Part shown: positions 55,090-63,198 of the stretch, one piece after another
Layout: each line of letters starts with the position of its first letter
How positions within the stretch are numbered: position 1 is the first letter of the stretch
Assembly (NCBI RefSeq): GCF_900188005.1
Contig: NZ_FZNR01000015.1
Coordinates: forward strand, 62,001 to 126,000
Direction of reading: 5' to 3'
DNA from: Actinoplanes regularis
GTDB taxonomy: Bacteria > Actinomycetota > Actinomycetes > Mycobacteriales > Micromonosporaceae
DNA length: 64,000 nt
Notes under the pieces: model-generated
What the model was told of the DNA's origin: nothing
The model's database searches: none
What the model saw: only the letters and a program-made list of their open reading frames with translations
Program-made: the position numbers and the translations under genes

Positions 55090-56351
55090 TTAACTGCCTT
55101 CCCGTCCAGAACCGTCGCTTCGCCCCGCAGGAAGGTCGCGACGATGCGACCCGGCAGAGTCATACCCGCGTACGGCGTGTTCCTGCTGCGGCTCGCCAGC
55201 CCGCTCGGGTCGACGACCCAGCTCGCCGACGGGTCCACCAGCGTCAGGTTGGCCGGCGTGCCGGCCTTCGTCAGGTCCCCGCCGTGCCCGTCCAGTCCGG
55301 CGATCCGGGCCGGCGCGATCGACATCCGGTCGGCGATCAGGTCCCACTGCTCACCGAAGACGCTCAGCACGATCGGCAGCGCGGTCTCCAGACCCAACAT
55401 TCCGGGGCGGGCGTACGACCACTCGCACTCCTTGTCCTGCACGGCGTGCGGGGCGTGGTCGGTGGCGACCACGTCGATCACCCCGTCCCGCAGCGCCTGG
55501 CGCAGCGCCATCACGTCGGAGGACGTACGCAGCGGGGGGTTGACCTTGAAGACCGGGTCGTAGCCGGCCGCGAGTTCGTCGGTCAGCAGCAGGTGGTGCG
55601 GGGTGACCTCGGCGGTGACCCGGACGCCCCGGGCCTTGGCCTGGCGCAGCACCTCCACCGAACCGGCGGTCGAGACGTGGCAGACGTGCAGGCGGCTGCC
55701 GACGTGCTCGGCGAGCAGCACGTCCCGGGCGATGATCGCCTCCTCGGCGACCGCCGGCCAGCCGGTCAGGCCGAGCCGGGTGCTGACCTCGCCCTCGTGC
55801 ATCTGCGCGCCCTCGGTGAGCCGCGGCTCCTCGGCGTGCTGGGCGATCACGCCGTCGAACGCCTTCACGTATTCGAGCGCGCGGCGCATCAGCTTCGGGT
55901 CGGCGACGCAGAAGCCGTCGTCGGAGAAGATCCGGACCGTGGCCGCGGAGTCGGCCATCGCGCCCAGCTCCGCCAGCTGCTTGCCGGCCAGGCCGACGGT
56001 GACGGCGCCGATCGGCTGCACGTCGACCAGGCCCGCCTCCCGGCCCAGCCGCCAGACCTGCTCGACCACGCCGGCCGTGTCCGCGACCGGCGAGGTGTTC
56101 GCCATCGCGCAGACCGCGGTGTAGCCGCCCAGGGCCGCGGCGCGGGAGCCGGTCTCGACCGTCTCGGCGTCCTCGCGGCCGGGTTCACGCAGGTGGGTGT
56201 GGACGTCCACGAGGCCCGGCAGGGCTACCAGCCCCGCGGCGTCGATGACGACCGCATCCTTGTCCGTTTTATCGGAAATTACGCCATCTTTGATGAGCAG
56301 GTCGGTCGGCGCGGCGCCGAGGACCGAGACGCCCTTGAGAAGGTACGCCAT
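55086..56351 (-). CDS. pyrC: Dihydroorotase PyrC (class I)
   Basis: 421 residues. Metal motif DVHTHLREPG (His pair), GGYTAVCAMANTSPV, IAQHAEEP, HVCHVSTAGSVE and the catalytic Asp in VVATDHAPHAV. GTGATG offers GTG 56354 or ATG 56351, both overlapping the pyrB stop; the ATG has better spacing from GGGAGG. Confidence 0.96.
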   Translation of the reverse strand: MAYLLKGVSVLGAAPTDLLIKDGVISDKTDKDAVVIDAAGLVALPGLVDVHTHLREPGREDAETVETGSRAAALGGYTAVCAMANTSPVADTAGVVEQVWRLGREAGLVDVQPIGAVTVGLAGKQLAELGAMADSAATVRIFSDDGFCVADPKLMRRALEYVKAFDGVIAQHAEEPRLTEGAQMHEGEVSTRLGLTGWPAVAEEAIIARDVLLAEHVGSRLHVCHVSTAGSVEVLRQAKARGVRVTAEVTPHHLLLTDELAAGYDPVFKVNPPLRTSSDVMALRQALRDGVIDVVATDHAPHAVQDKECEWSYARPGMLGLETALPIVLSVFGEQWDLIADRMSIAPARIAGLDGHGGDLTKAGTPANLTLVDPSASWVVDPSGLASRSRNTPYAGMTLPGRIVATFLRGEATVLDGKAVK

Positions 56352-57271
56352 CACTTGCCTCCCAGGAGCAGGTAGAGGACGGCCATCCGGACGCTGACGC
56401 CGTTGGCGACCTGTTCGACGATCGTGGAGCGGGGTGAGTCGGCCACCTCGGGCGCGATCTCCATCCCGCGGTTCATCGGGCCGGGGTGCATGACGATCGC
56501 GTGCTCCGGCAGCCTCTTGAGCCGCGGCACGTCGAGCCCGTAGCGGCGGCTGTACTCGCGCGCGGACGGGAAGTACGAGTCCTGCATCCGCTCGGTCTGG
56601 ACGCGGAGCATCATCACCACATCGCTCTCCGGCAGAACCGCGTCGAGGTCGTAGGAGACCTGGGTTTTGTCCGACAGCGCGGCACCGACTTCCAGCGGGA
56701 TCAGCGTCGGCGGGCCGACCACGGTGACTTGTGCGCCGAGCGTGGTCAGCAGCAGCACGTTGGAGCGGGCCACCCGGCTGTGCAGCACGTCGCCCACGAT
56801 CGCGACCTTGAGGCCGTCGAGGCGGCCCAGGCGGGAACGCATCGTGTACGCGTCCAGCAGCGCCTGCGTCGGGTGCTCGTGGGTGCCGTCACCGGCGTTC
56901 ACCACCGAGCCCTCGACCCAGTTCGCCAGCCGGTGCGGCGCGCCGCTCGCCGAGTGCCGGATCACCACGGCGTCGGCACCCATCGCCTGCAGGGTCAGCG
57001 CGGTGTCCTTGAGGCTCTCACCCTTGGAGACGCTGGAGCCCTTGGCGGAAAAGTTGATCACGTCGGCGGAGAGCCGCTTGGCGGCCGCCTCGAAGGAGAT
57101 CCGGGTGCGTGTGGAGTCCTCGTAGAAGAGGTTCACCACGGTGCGGCCGCGCAGCGCGGGCAGCTTCTTCACCTCGCGCCCGGAGAGCGCGGCCATCTCG
57201 GCGGCGGTGTCCAGGATCAGGGTGGCGGTCGCGGCGTCCAGGTCCGCGGCGGAGCGCAGGTGCTTGATCAC
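56351..57271 (-). CDS. pyrB: Aspartate carbamoyltransferase catalytic subunit PyrB
   Basis: 306 residues. Carbamoyl-phosphate loop FYEDSTRTRISFE, KGSSVSKGESLKDT, and HPTQALLDAYTM. No pyrI regulatory gene follows, as usual in actinobacteria. ATG overlaps the pyrR stop. Confidence 0.97.
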   Translation of the reverse strand: MIKHLRSAADLDAATATLILDTAAEMAALSGREVKKLPALRGRTVVNLFYEDSTRTRISFEAAAKRLSADVINFSAKGSSVSKGESLKDTALTLQAMGADAVVIRHSASGAPHRLANWVEGSVVNAGDGTHEHPTQALLDAYTMRSRLGRLDGLKVAIVGDVLHSRVARSNVLLLTTLGAQVTVVGPPTLIPLEVGAALSDKTQVSYDLDAVLPESDVVMMLRVQTERMQDSYFPSAREYSRRYGLDVPRLKRLPEHAIVMHPGPMNRGMEIAPEVADSPRSTIVEQVANGVSVRMAVLYLLLGGK

Positions 57272-57828
57272 TGGAGACCTCCGATCAGGCGCACCTCATC
57301 GGCGCCGTCCACCTCGGTGAGCGCGACCTTCACGCTCTCGCTGTGCGCGGTCGGGATGTTCTTGCCCACGTAGTCGGCGCGGATCGGCAGCTGCCGGTGC
57401 CCCCGGTCGACGAGCACCGCGAGCTGCACCGAGCTGGGCCGGCCGAGATCCTTCAGCGCGTCCAGGGCGGCGCGCACCGAGCGGCCGGAGAAGAGCACGT
57501 CGTCGACGAGGATCACCCGCAGGCCCTCGATGCCGCCGGCCGGAAGCTCGGTCTTGCCGAGCGCGCGGGTCGCCTGCAGCCGCAGGTCGTCGCGGTAGAG
57601 CGTGATGTCCAGAGAACCGACCGGGACCTCGACGCCCTCGAAGGCGTGGATCCGGGCGGCCAGGCGGTGCGCCAGCGGTACACCCCGGGTGGGGATGCCG
57701 AGCAGCACGGTGCCGGTGGCTCCGGAGGTCTTCTCCAGAATCTGATGGGCGATCCGGTCGACGACCCGGGACAGGTCGGATCCGGCAAGAATGATCTTGC
57801 TTGGCGCGTCTGCGCGTGGCTGTGCCAC
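57268..57828 (-). CDS. pyrR: Bifunctional pyr operon regulator / uracil phosphoribosyltransferase PyrR
   Basis: 186 residues from a GTG at 57828 behind AGGAGG; the in-frame upstream codons are the leader hairpin. PRPP motif VILVDDVLFSGRSVRAA, LLGIPTRGVPLA, and RADYVGKNIPT near the end. Binds pyr mRNA when UMP is high. First gene of pyrR-B-C-carA-carB-pyrD. Confidence 0.95.
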   Translation of the reverse strand: MAQPRADAPSKIILAGSDLSRVVDRIAHQILEKTSGATGTVLLGIPTRGVPLAHRLAARIHAFEGVEVPVGSLDITLYRDDLRLQATRALGKTELPAGGIEGLRVILVDDVLFSGRSVRAALDALKDLGRPSSVQLAVLVDRGHRQLPIRADYVGKNIPTAHSESVKVALTEVDGADEVRLIGGLQ

Positions 57829-57834
57829 GGCGGA

Positions 57835-57861
57835 CCTCCTTCCCCGCCTCACTGGACGGGT
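57835..57861 (-). promoter_or_regulatory. PyrR-binding hairpin just before the pyrR ribosome site
   Basis: RNA ACCCGUCCAGUGAGGCGGGG folds as CCCG/CGGG with a loop matching the PyrR consensus ARUCCNGNGAGGYU at all inner positions; the outer A-U pair is replaced by C-G. The AGGAGG ribosome site (57840-57835) follows within 2 nt, so bound PyrR would block translation, as reported for Mycobacterium smegmatis. Confidence 0.75.
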
Positions 57862-58077
57862 CGTTAAAGGACGTCTGTCGGGACGGTTTCCGTGCGGTTA
57901 CCGACCCTATGGCTGACGCTACGTTACCAGTGGACAAGGCGTTGACCAGGGTGACCTGCCCTACCCAAGAACAAGACGGACAAATCTAACAACAAGGGAT
58001 ACAGTCGGTAACTTTGGTGCGGCCCGCACGACTCATCGGTAACCAGCACTTGACCGGCGCTCACAAACTCCGTACCG

Positions 58078-58090
58078 TCACGCAGCGTAG
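58078..58090 (+). promoter_or_regulatory. Candidate BldD box upstream of bldD
   Basis: TCACGCAGCGTAG matches the BldD consensus TNACNC(A/T)GNGTNA at every position but the last (G for A). It lies 53 bp before the bldD start in the 314-bp divergent pyrR-bldD region. The rest of that region has repeated CGGTAAC words and no gene. Confidence 0.6.
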
Positions 58091-58142
58091 CGATCCGTGA
58101 GGAAGAACCCTCCGGGCCGAGCACAGTACTGGGAGTGTCCGA

Positions 58143-58631
58143 ATGCCGTCTGAGTACGCGAAGTCGCTGGGCGCTCGTCTGCGCTCCATCCGTCAGCAGC
58201 AGGGCCTGTCCCTGCAGGGCGTGGAAGAGAAGTCCAACGGCCGCTGGAAGGCCGTTGTCGTCGGCTCGTACGAGCGAGGCGACCGTGCGGTAACCGTGTC
58301 CCGTCTGGCCGAACTGGCCGACTTCTACCGGGTGCCCGTCTCCGAGCTGCTGCCCGATGGCAGTGGCATCCGACTCGAGGCCACCAACAAGATCGTCCTG
58401 GACCTCGAGAAGCTGTACGACACCACCGGTGAGGACCTCGCCTACGTGGCGCGGTACGCGCGGGCCATCCAGCAGCAGCGTGGTGACTACAACGGCCGGG
58501 TCCTCTCGATCCGCGCCGACGACCTGCGCGCCCTCGCCATCGTCTACGACATCTCGCCGTCCGGCTTGATCGAGCGACTGACTGAGCAGGGTGTTCTGGT
58601 GGCCGACCCGCGGGCGTTCTTCGCCAGCTGA
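58143..58631 (+). CDS. bldD: Developmental master regulator BldD
   Basis: 162 residues, close to Streptomyces BldD. N-terminal XRE-type HTH (about 5-75): SEYAKSLGARLRSIRQQQGLSLQGVEEKS and VVVGSYERGDRAVTV. C-terminal domain (about 85-160) has the c-di-GMP-binding motif RGD-x8-RxDD as QRGDYNGRVLSIRADD. Represses sporulation genes when bound to a c-di-GMP tetramer. Its place beside pyrR and nusB is conserved; an upstream BldD box suggests autoregulation. Confidence 0.96.
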   Translation: MPSEYAKSLGARLRSIRQQQGLSLQGVEEKSNGRWKAVVVGSYERGDRAVTVSRLAELADFYRVPVSELLPDGSGIRLEATNKIVLDLEKLYDTTGEDLAYVARYARAIQQQRGDYNGRVLSIRADDLRALAIVYDISPSGLIERLTEQGVLVADPRAFFAS

Positions 58632-58649
58632 GCCTGCCGCAGAAAGAAG

Positions 58650-58682
58650 AGCCCGCGTCGGCCCCCCAGATCGACGCGGGCT
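58650..58682 (+). terminator. bldD terminator
   Basis: 11-bp perfect stem AGCCCGCGTCG/CGACGCGGGCT with an 11-nt loop, 18 bp after the bldD stop. Confidence 0.75.
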
Positions 58683-58702
58683 TCTCCAACTGCTCAATAT
58701 GA

Positions 58703-58734
58703 AAACGGCCCGGACCACGCGGTCCAGGCCGTTT
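58703..58734 (-). terminator. nusB terminator
   Basis: Stem AAACGGCC-GGACC / GGTCC-GGCCGTTT with one mismatch and loop ACGC, followed on the minus strand by TTCATATT. Ends the aro-efp-nusB transcript. Confidence 0.75.
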
Positions 58735-58777
58735 CACGTTTCTTGCCACCGTCGCGAACACCGCGATCCGGCTGTCG

Positions 58778-59212
58778 TCACCTCGTCGCGAACGCCGCGA
58801 TCCGGTCCAGCAGACCGTTGAGGAAGCGCGGGCTGTCGTCGGTCGACATCTCCTTCGCCAGCTCCACCGCCTCGGTGATCGCCACCGGATCATCCACCTC
58901 CGGCTCGTAGATCAGCTCGTAGACGGCGATCCGGGCCAGGTTGCGGTCGACCACCGGCATCCGGTCGATCGTCCAGCCCTCGGCGTAGCTGGCGATCAAC
59001 TCGTCGATCCGGTTCAGGTTCGAGGCGACGCCCTCGATCAGGGTGATCGCGTACGCCAGGTGCTCGGGGTGCGGCTTGGCGATCCGCCCCAGGTAGCTGA
59101 CCAGTACCTCGGGCGGCGGCAGATCACGCAGGTCGGCCTCGAAGAGGACATCCAGCGCCCGCTTGCGCGCCTTGCGGCGCGCAAGCCGTTCCTTCTTGGG
59201 ACCTTCAGCCAT
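58778..59212 (-). CDS. nusB: Transcription antitermination factor NusB
   Basis: 144 residues, all-helical. ARRKARKRALDVLFEADLR (boxA RNA-binding arginines), WTIDRMPVVDRNLARIAVYEL, ITEAVELAKEMSTDDSPRFLNGLLDRI are the NusB signatures. ATG overlaps the efp stop (TGATG). Confidence 0.97.
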   Translation of the reverse strand: MAEGPKKERLARRKARKRALDVLFEADLRDLPPPEVLVSYLGRIAKPHPEHLAYAITLIEGVASNLNRIDELIASYAEGWTIDRMPVVDRNLARIAVYELIYEPEVDDPVAITEAVELAKEMSTDDSPRFLNGLLDRIAAFATR

Positions 59213-59769
59213 CAGCTGCGGCCGAGGTAGCGGCCGTCGCGGGTGTCGACCTTGATCTTCTCACCGGTGGTGATGAAGAGCGGAACCTGAACCGTGGCGC
59301 CGGTCTCGATCGTCGCCGGCTTGGTGCCACCGGTCGAGCGGTCGCCCTGCAGACCCGGCTCGGTGTAGGTGACCTCGACGAAGACGCTGGTCGGCAGCTC
59401 GATGTAGAGCGGCACGCCCTCGTGCAGCGCGACCGTGGCCTCGGCCTCGGGCAGCAGGTAGTTGGCGTTGTCACCGACCGTGGCGCCGGAGACGTGGATC
59501 TGCTCGTAGGTGTCCAGGTCCATGAAGACGAAGTCCTCACCGTCCTGGTAGAGGTACTGCATCGCACGCTTGTCCACGGTCGCGGTCTCGACCTTGGTGC
59601 CCGCGTTGAAGGTCTTGTCGACGACCTTGCCGGACAGCACGTGCTTCAGCGTGGTCCGCACGAAGGCCGGACCCTTACCGGGCTTGACGTGCTGGAACTC
59701 AACGACGGACCACAGCTCCTTGTCGAGGTTGAGAACCAGGCCGTTCTTCAGGTCGTTGGTGGAAGCCAT
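59212..59769 (-). CDS. efp: Elongation factor P
   Basis: 185 residues, three beta domains. Domain I loop KPGKGPAFVRT (about 29-39) carries the tip Lys that contacts the P-site tRNA; YLYQDGEDFVFMDLDTYEQ and the C-terminal TGEKIKVDTRDGRYLGR close domains II and III. No modification enzyme gene (epmA/ymfI) is adjacent. Confidence 0.97.
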   Translation of the reverse strand: MASTNDLKNGLVLNLDKELWSVVEFQHVKPGKGPAFVRTTLKHVLSGKVVDKTFNAGTKVETATVDKRAMQYLYQDGEDFVFMDLDTYEQIHVSGATVGDNANYLLPEAEATVALHEGVPLYIELPTSVFVEVTYTEPGLQGDRSTGGTKPATIETGATVQVPLFITTGEKIKVDTRDGRYLGRS

Positions 59770-59844
59770 GTCCTGCCTTGATCTTGACGCGAATCGCTGA
59801 CCGAACCACTTTACCGGCGATGACCTGGTGAGGGCGAATCGGGC

Positions 59845-60264
59845 CTACCGGCAGATGTGTTCCAAAGCAAGCCGGTACCCGTCGATACCGAGCCCGGCGA
59901 TCACCCCGGTCGCAACCCCGGTGATCACCGAATGGTGCCGGAACTCCTCCCGCTGGTGGACATTCGAGATGTGCACCTCGATCAGAGTGCCGCGCAACAT
60001 GGCACACGCGTCACGGATCGCGAAGCTGTAGTGCGTCCAGGCGCCCGCGTTCAGCACCACGTCGGCGCCCTCGTCGGCGGCCCGGTGCAGCCACTCGATC
60101 ATCTCGTGCTCGGCGTTGGTCTGCCGGATCTCGACGGTCACCCCCAGGTCCTCGGCCACGCTCTCACACATGTCCACCAGGTCCTGATACGTGGTCTTGC
60201 CGTAGATCTCCGGCTCCCGGGTGCCCAGCCGGTTCAGGTTCGGGCCGTTCAGCACGTAGATCAT
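59845..60264 (-). CDS. aroQ: 3-dehydroquinate dehydratase, type II
   Basis: 139 residues. YVLNGPNLNRLGTREPEIYG holds the catalytic Arg and Tyr; NAGAWTHYSFAIRDA and VHISNVHQREEFRHHS bind substrate. ATG overlaps the aroB stop (ATGA). Third step of the shikimate pathway. Confidence 0.96.
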   Translation of the reverse strand: MIYVLNGPNLNRLGTREPEIYGKTTYQDLVDMCESVAEDLGVTVEIRQTNAEHEMIEWLHRAADEGADVVLNAGAWTHYSFAIRDACAMLRGTLIEVHISNVHQREEFRHHSVITGVATGVIAGLGIDGYRLALEHICR

Positions 60265-61331
60265 CGCGCCACCTCCGCGTAGGCCCGCCGCAGCAGGCCG
60301 TCGTCCGGCCCGGCCAGGACGCCCGGCTTCGCCAGGCCGTCCAGCACCACGAACCGCAAGGTCGCGGCCCGCGTCTTCTTGTCCACGCGCATCCCGGCCA
60401 GCAGCTCGCTCCAACCCTCTTCCGGGTACGACGTGGGCAGCCCCAGCAGCTCCAGAATCGCCCTGTGCCGCGCGGCGGTCGCGTCGTCCAGCCGTCCGGC
60501 GAGCCGGCCCAGCTCGGCCGCGAAGATCATGCCGACCGCGACCGCGTGGCCGTGCTTCCAGGTGTACTTCTCACGCCGCTCGATCGCGTGGCCCAGCGTG
60601 TGGCCGTAGTTCAGGATCTCCCGGAGGCCGGACTCCTTCAGGTCCACACCGACCACGTCCGCCTTCACCTGGATCTTGCGCTCGATCAGCTCACGCAGCA
60701 CGTCGCTGTGCGGGTCCAGGGCCGCCTCGGGGTTCTCCTCGACCAGCTCCAGGATGCGCGGGTCGGCGATGAAGCCGCCCTTGACCACCTCGGCAAGGCC
60801 GGCCGCGATGTCCTCCCGCGGCAGCGTGTCCAGGGCGTCCAGGTCGCAAAGCACACCGGCCGGCGGATGGAACGCGCCGACCAGGTTCTTGCCCGCCGCG
60901 ATGTTGACGGCGGTCTTGCCGCCCACGGCCGCGTCGACCATGCCGGCGACCGAGGTGGCGACGGGGATCCAGCGGACGCCGCGCAGCCAGGCGGCCGCGA
61001 CGTATCCGGCGAGGTCGGTGGTCGCGCCCCCGCCGACCCCGACGACCACGTCGGTACGGGTGAAGCCCGCGGCCCCGAGCTCGTCCCAGCACCGCGCCGC
61101 GACCTCGATCGACTTGCCCCGCTCGGCGTCGGGCACCTCGATCGGCACGGTCTTCAGATTCGTCGCCTCGGCCACCGCCTCGGCGCGAGCCCGCAGCGCC
61201 GGCGGATGGAGCACGGCCACCCGGGCCGCGCCCTCCAGCAACGGCGGCAGCTCCTTGGTCAGCCCACGGCCCACGACCACGTCGTACGGACGGTCACCCG
61301 TCACTGCAATTCGCGTCACCACGGGCGTCAC
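60261..61331 (-). CDS. aroB: 3-dehydroquinate synthase AroB
   Basis: 356 residues. NAD-binding GVGGGATTDLAGYVAA, GGKTAVNIAAGKNLVGAFHPP, and zinc ligands in NYGHTLGHAIE and WKHGHAVAVGM. GTG start 69 bp after aroK. Second step of the shikimate pathway. Confidence 0.97.
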   Translation of the reverse strand: MTPVVTRIAVTGDRPYDVVVGRGLTKELPPLLEGAARVAVLHPPALRARAEAVAEATNLKTVPIEVPDAERGKSIEVAARCWDELGAAGFTRTDVVVGVGGGATTDLAGYVAAAWLRGVRWIPVATSVAGMVDAAVGGKTAVNIAAGKNLVGAFHPPAGVLCDLDALDTLPREDIAAGLAEVVKGGFIADPRILELVEENPEAALDPHSDVLRELIERKIQVKADVVGVDLKESGLREILNYGHTLGHAIERREKYTWKHGHAVAVGMIFAAELGRLAGRLDDATAARHRAILELLGLPTSYPEEGWSELLAGMRVDKKTRAATLRFVVLDGLAKPGVLAGPDDGLLRRAYAEVAR

Positions 61332-61400
61332 CCTATCCGTGCCCCGGCTTCCGGTTCGCCGTGGTTGTGCGCGTTCCGCCAGCCGGGACTTCCGGGTGAC

Positions 61401-61910
61401 CTAAGCCGGACCGCGCAGCAGGGCGGCGATCTCGGCGGCGATCTCCTCGGGCTCACGGTCGTCGGTGCTGACCGTGTGCGCGGCGACCTCGGTGTAGAGC
61501 GGGCGGCGCTGCTCCAGCAGGAACTTCATCGTGGCCCGCGGATTCATCGCCAGCAGCGGACGGCCGGCGCCGAGGCCGACCCGCTTGATGGCGTCGGCGA
61601 GCTCCACCGAGAGGAAAACCACCGTGTGCTCCACGAGGAGCTTCCGGGTGCCCTCGTCCAGGATGGCACCGCCACCGAGAGCGAGGACCCCGTCGAACGT
61701 CTCCAGGGACTCCGCGACCACCGTGCGCTCCAGCGCGCGGAAGGCGGGCTCGCCATCGTCGATGAAGATCTCCGGGATGGGCTTGCCGGCTCGGGTCTCG
61801 ATGATCGAGTCCGTGTCGGCGAAGGCCGTGCCCAGGGCCGCGGCGACGGCTTCACCGATCGTGGTCTTGCCGGCGCCGGGCGGTCCGACCAGGACGGCGA
61901 CCGGGCGCAT
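61401..61910 (-). CDS. aroK: Shikimate kinase AroK
   Basis: 169 residues. P-loop GPPGAGKTT (9-17), ADTDSIIE, shikimate-binding FRALERTVV and GGGAILDEGTR, lid segment GAGRPLLAM. ATG overlaps the aroC stop (TGATG). Confidence 0.97.
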   Translation of the reverse strand: MRPVAVLVGPPGAGKTTIGEAVAAALGTAFADTDSIIETRAGKPIPEIFIDDGEPAFRALERTVVAESLETFDGVLALGGGAILDEGTRKLLVEHTVVFLSVELADAIKRVGLGAGRPLLAMNPRATMKFLLEQRRPLYTEVAAHTVSTDDREPEEIAAEIAALLRGPA

Positions 61911-63088
61911 CAGCGGATCACCAGGTTTTCCAGGTACGACGCGAGGTTGCGGCGGATCTCGCCGACCGAGTCACCACCGAACTTCTCCGTCGCGGCCTCG
62001 GCCAGCACCAGAGCGACCATCGCCTCGGCCACCACCGCACCGGCCGGCACCGCACAGACATCCGAACGCTGGTTGATCGCCGTGGCCGGCTCACCCGTGG
62101 TGATGTCGATGGTCTGCAACGCCCGGTTCAACGACGAGATCGGCTTCAACGCGGCACGCACCCGCAACGGCTCACCGTTGGTGATGCCACCCTCCAGGCC
62201 ACCGGCCCGGTCAGTGACCCGCTTGACCCCCTCAGGCGTGGGAACGATCTCATCATGAGCGACCGAACCGCGAGACCGGGCCTGAGTGAACCCGTCACCG
62301 ATCTCCACGCCCTTGACCGACTGGATCGACATCAACGCCGTCGCCAGCCGGGCATCGAGCTTGCGATCCCACTGCACATGCGAACCCAGACCCGGCGGAA
62401 CGTTGTACGCCAGAACCTCAACAATCCCGCCGAGCGTGTCAGCGTCCTTCTTCGCGGCGTCGACCTCGGCAACCATCCGGGCACTCGCCTCCGGATCCAG
62501 GCAACGCAGCGGGTCCGCGTCGATCCGGTCGAAGTCATCGGGCGTCGGAATCAGACCGGACTTCGCGGCGACCGGACCAAGCTCGATCACATGCGAGACG
62601 ATCTCGATCCCCAACGCCTGCCGGATCAACTGCTTCGCGACCACACCGACAGCAACCCGCGCCGCGGTCTCCCGCGCACTGGCCCGCTCCAGAATCGGAC
62701 GAGCATCGGTGTGCCCGTACTTCTGCATCCCGGCCAGATCCGCATGACCCGGCCGCGGACGCGTCAACGGCGCATTACGCGACTGCTCGGCCAGCACCCG
62801 CGGATCAACCGGATCCGGAGACATCACCGTCTCCCACTTCGGCCACTCCGTGTTACCAACCCGGATCGCAACCGGACTACCCAGCGTCAACCCATGCCGG
62901 ACACCACCGATGAACTCGACCTCGTCCTGCTCGAACTTCATCCGCGCCCCACGCCCATAACCCAGGCGGCGACGCACCAGATCCCGGCTGATGTCCGCGC
63001 TCGTCACCTCCACCCCGGCGGGAACACCCTCCAGCAGCGCGACGAGCGCCGGTCCATGCGATTCACCTGCGGTTAGCCAGCGCAACAC
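61910..63088 (-). CDS. aroC: Chorismate synthase AroC
   Basis: 392 residues. MLRWLTAGESHGPALVALLEGVPAG, RRLGYGRGARMKFEQDEVEF, RPGHADLAGMQKYGHTDARPILERASARET, and the C-terminal RSDVCAVPAGAVVAEAMVALVLAE. FMN-dependent last common step to chorismate. GTG start. Confidence 0.98.
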   Translation of the reverse strand: MLRWLTAGESHGPALVALLEGVPAGVEVTSADISRDLVRRRLGYGRGARMKFEQDEVEFIGGVRHGLTLGSPVAIRVGNTEWPKWETVMSPDPVDPRVLAEQSRNAPLTRPRPGHADLAGMQKYGHTDARPILERASARETAARVAVGVVAKQLIRQALGIEIVSHVIELGPVAAKSGLIPTPDDFDRIDADPLRCLDPEASARMVAEVDAAKKDADTLGGIVEVLAYNVPPGLGSHVQWDRKLDARLATALMSIQSVKGVEIGDGFTQARSRGSVAHDEIVPTPEGVKRVTDRAGGLEGGITNGEPLRVRAALKPISSLNRALQTIDITTGEPATAINQRSDVCAVPAGAVVAEAMVALVLAEAATEKFGGDSVGEIRRNLASYLENLVIR

Positions 63089-63198
63089 GATTCACAGTCT
63101 GGCACGACGCCGGAACAGCCCGGAACCAGGCATACCTCGTCCCGCGTTCCGGACAGCAATGGGCGTACCAAATCGGGATCTTGAATCTGATCCCTGGA

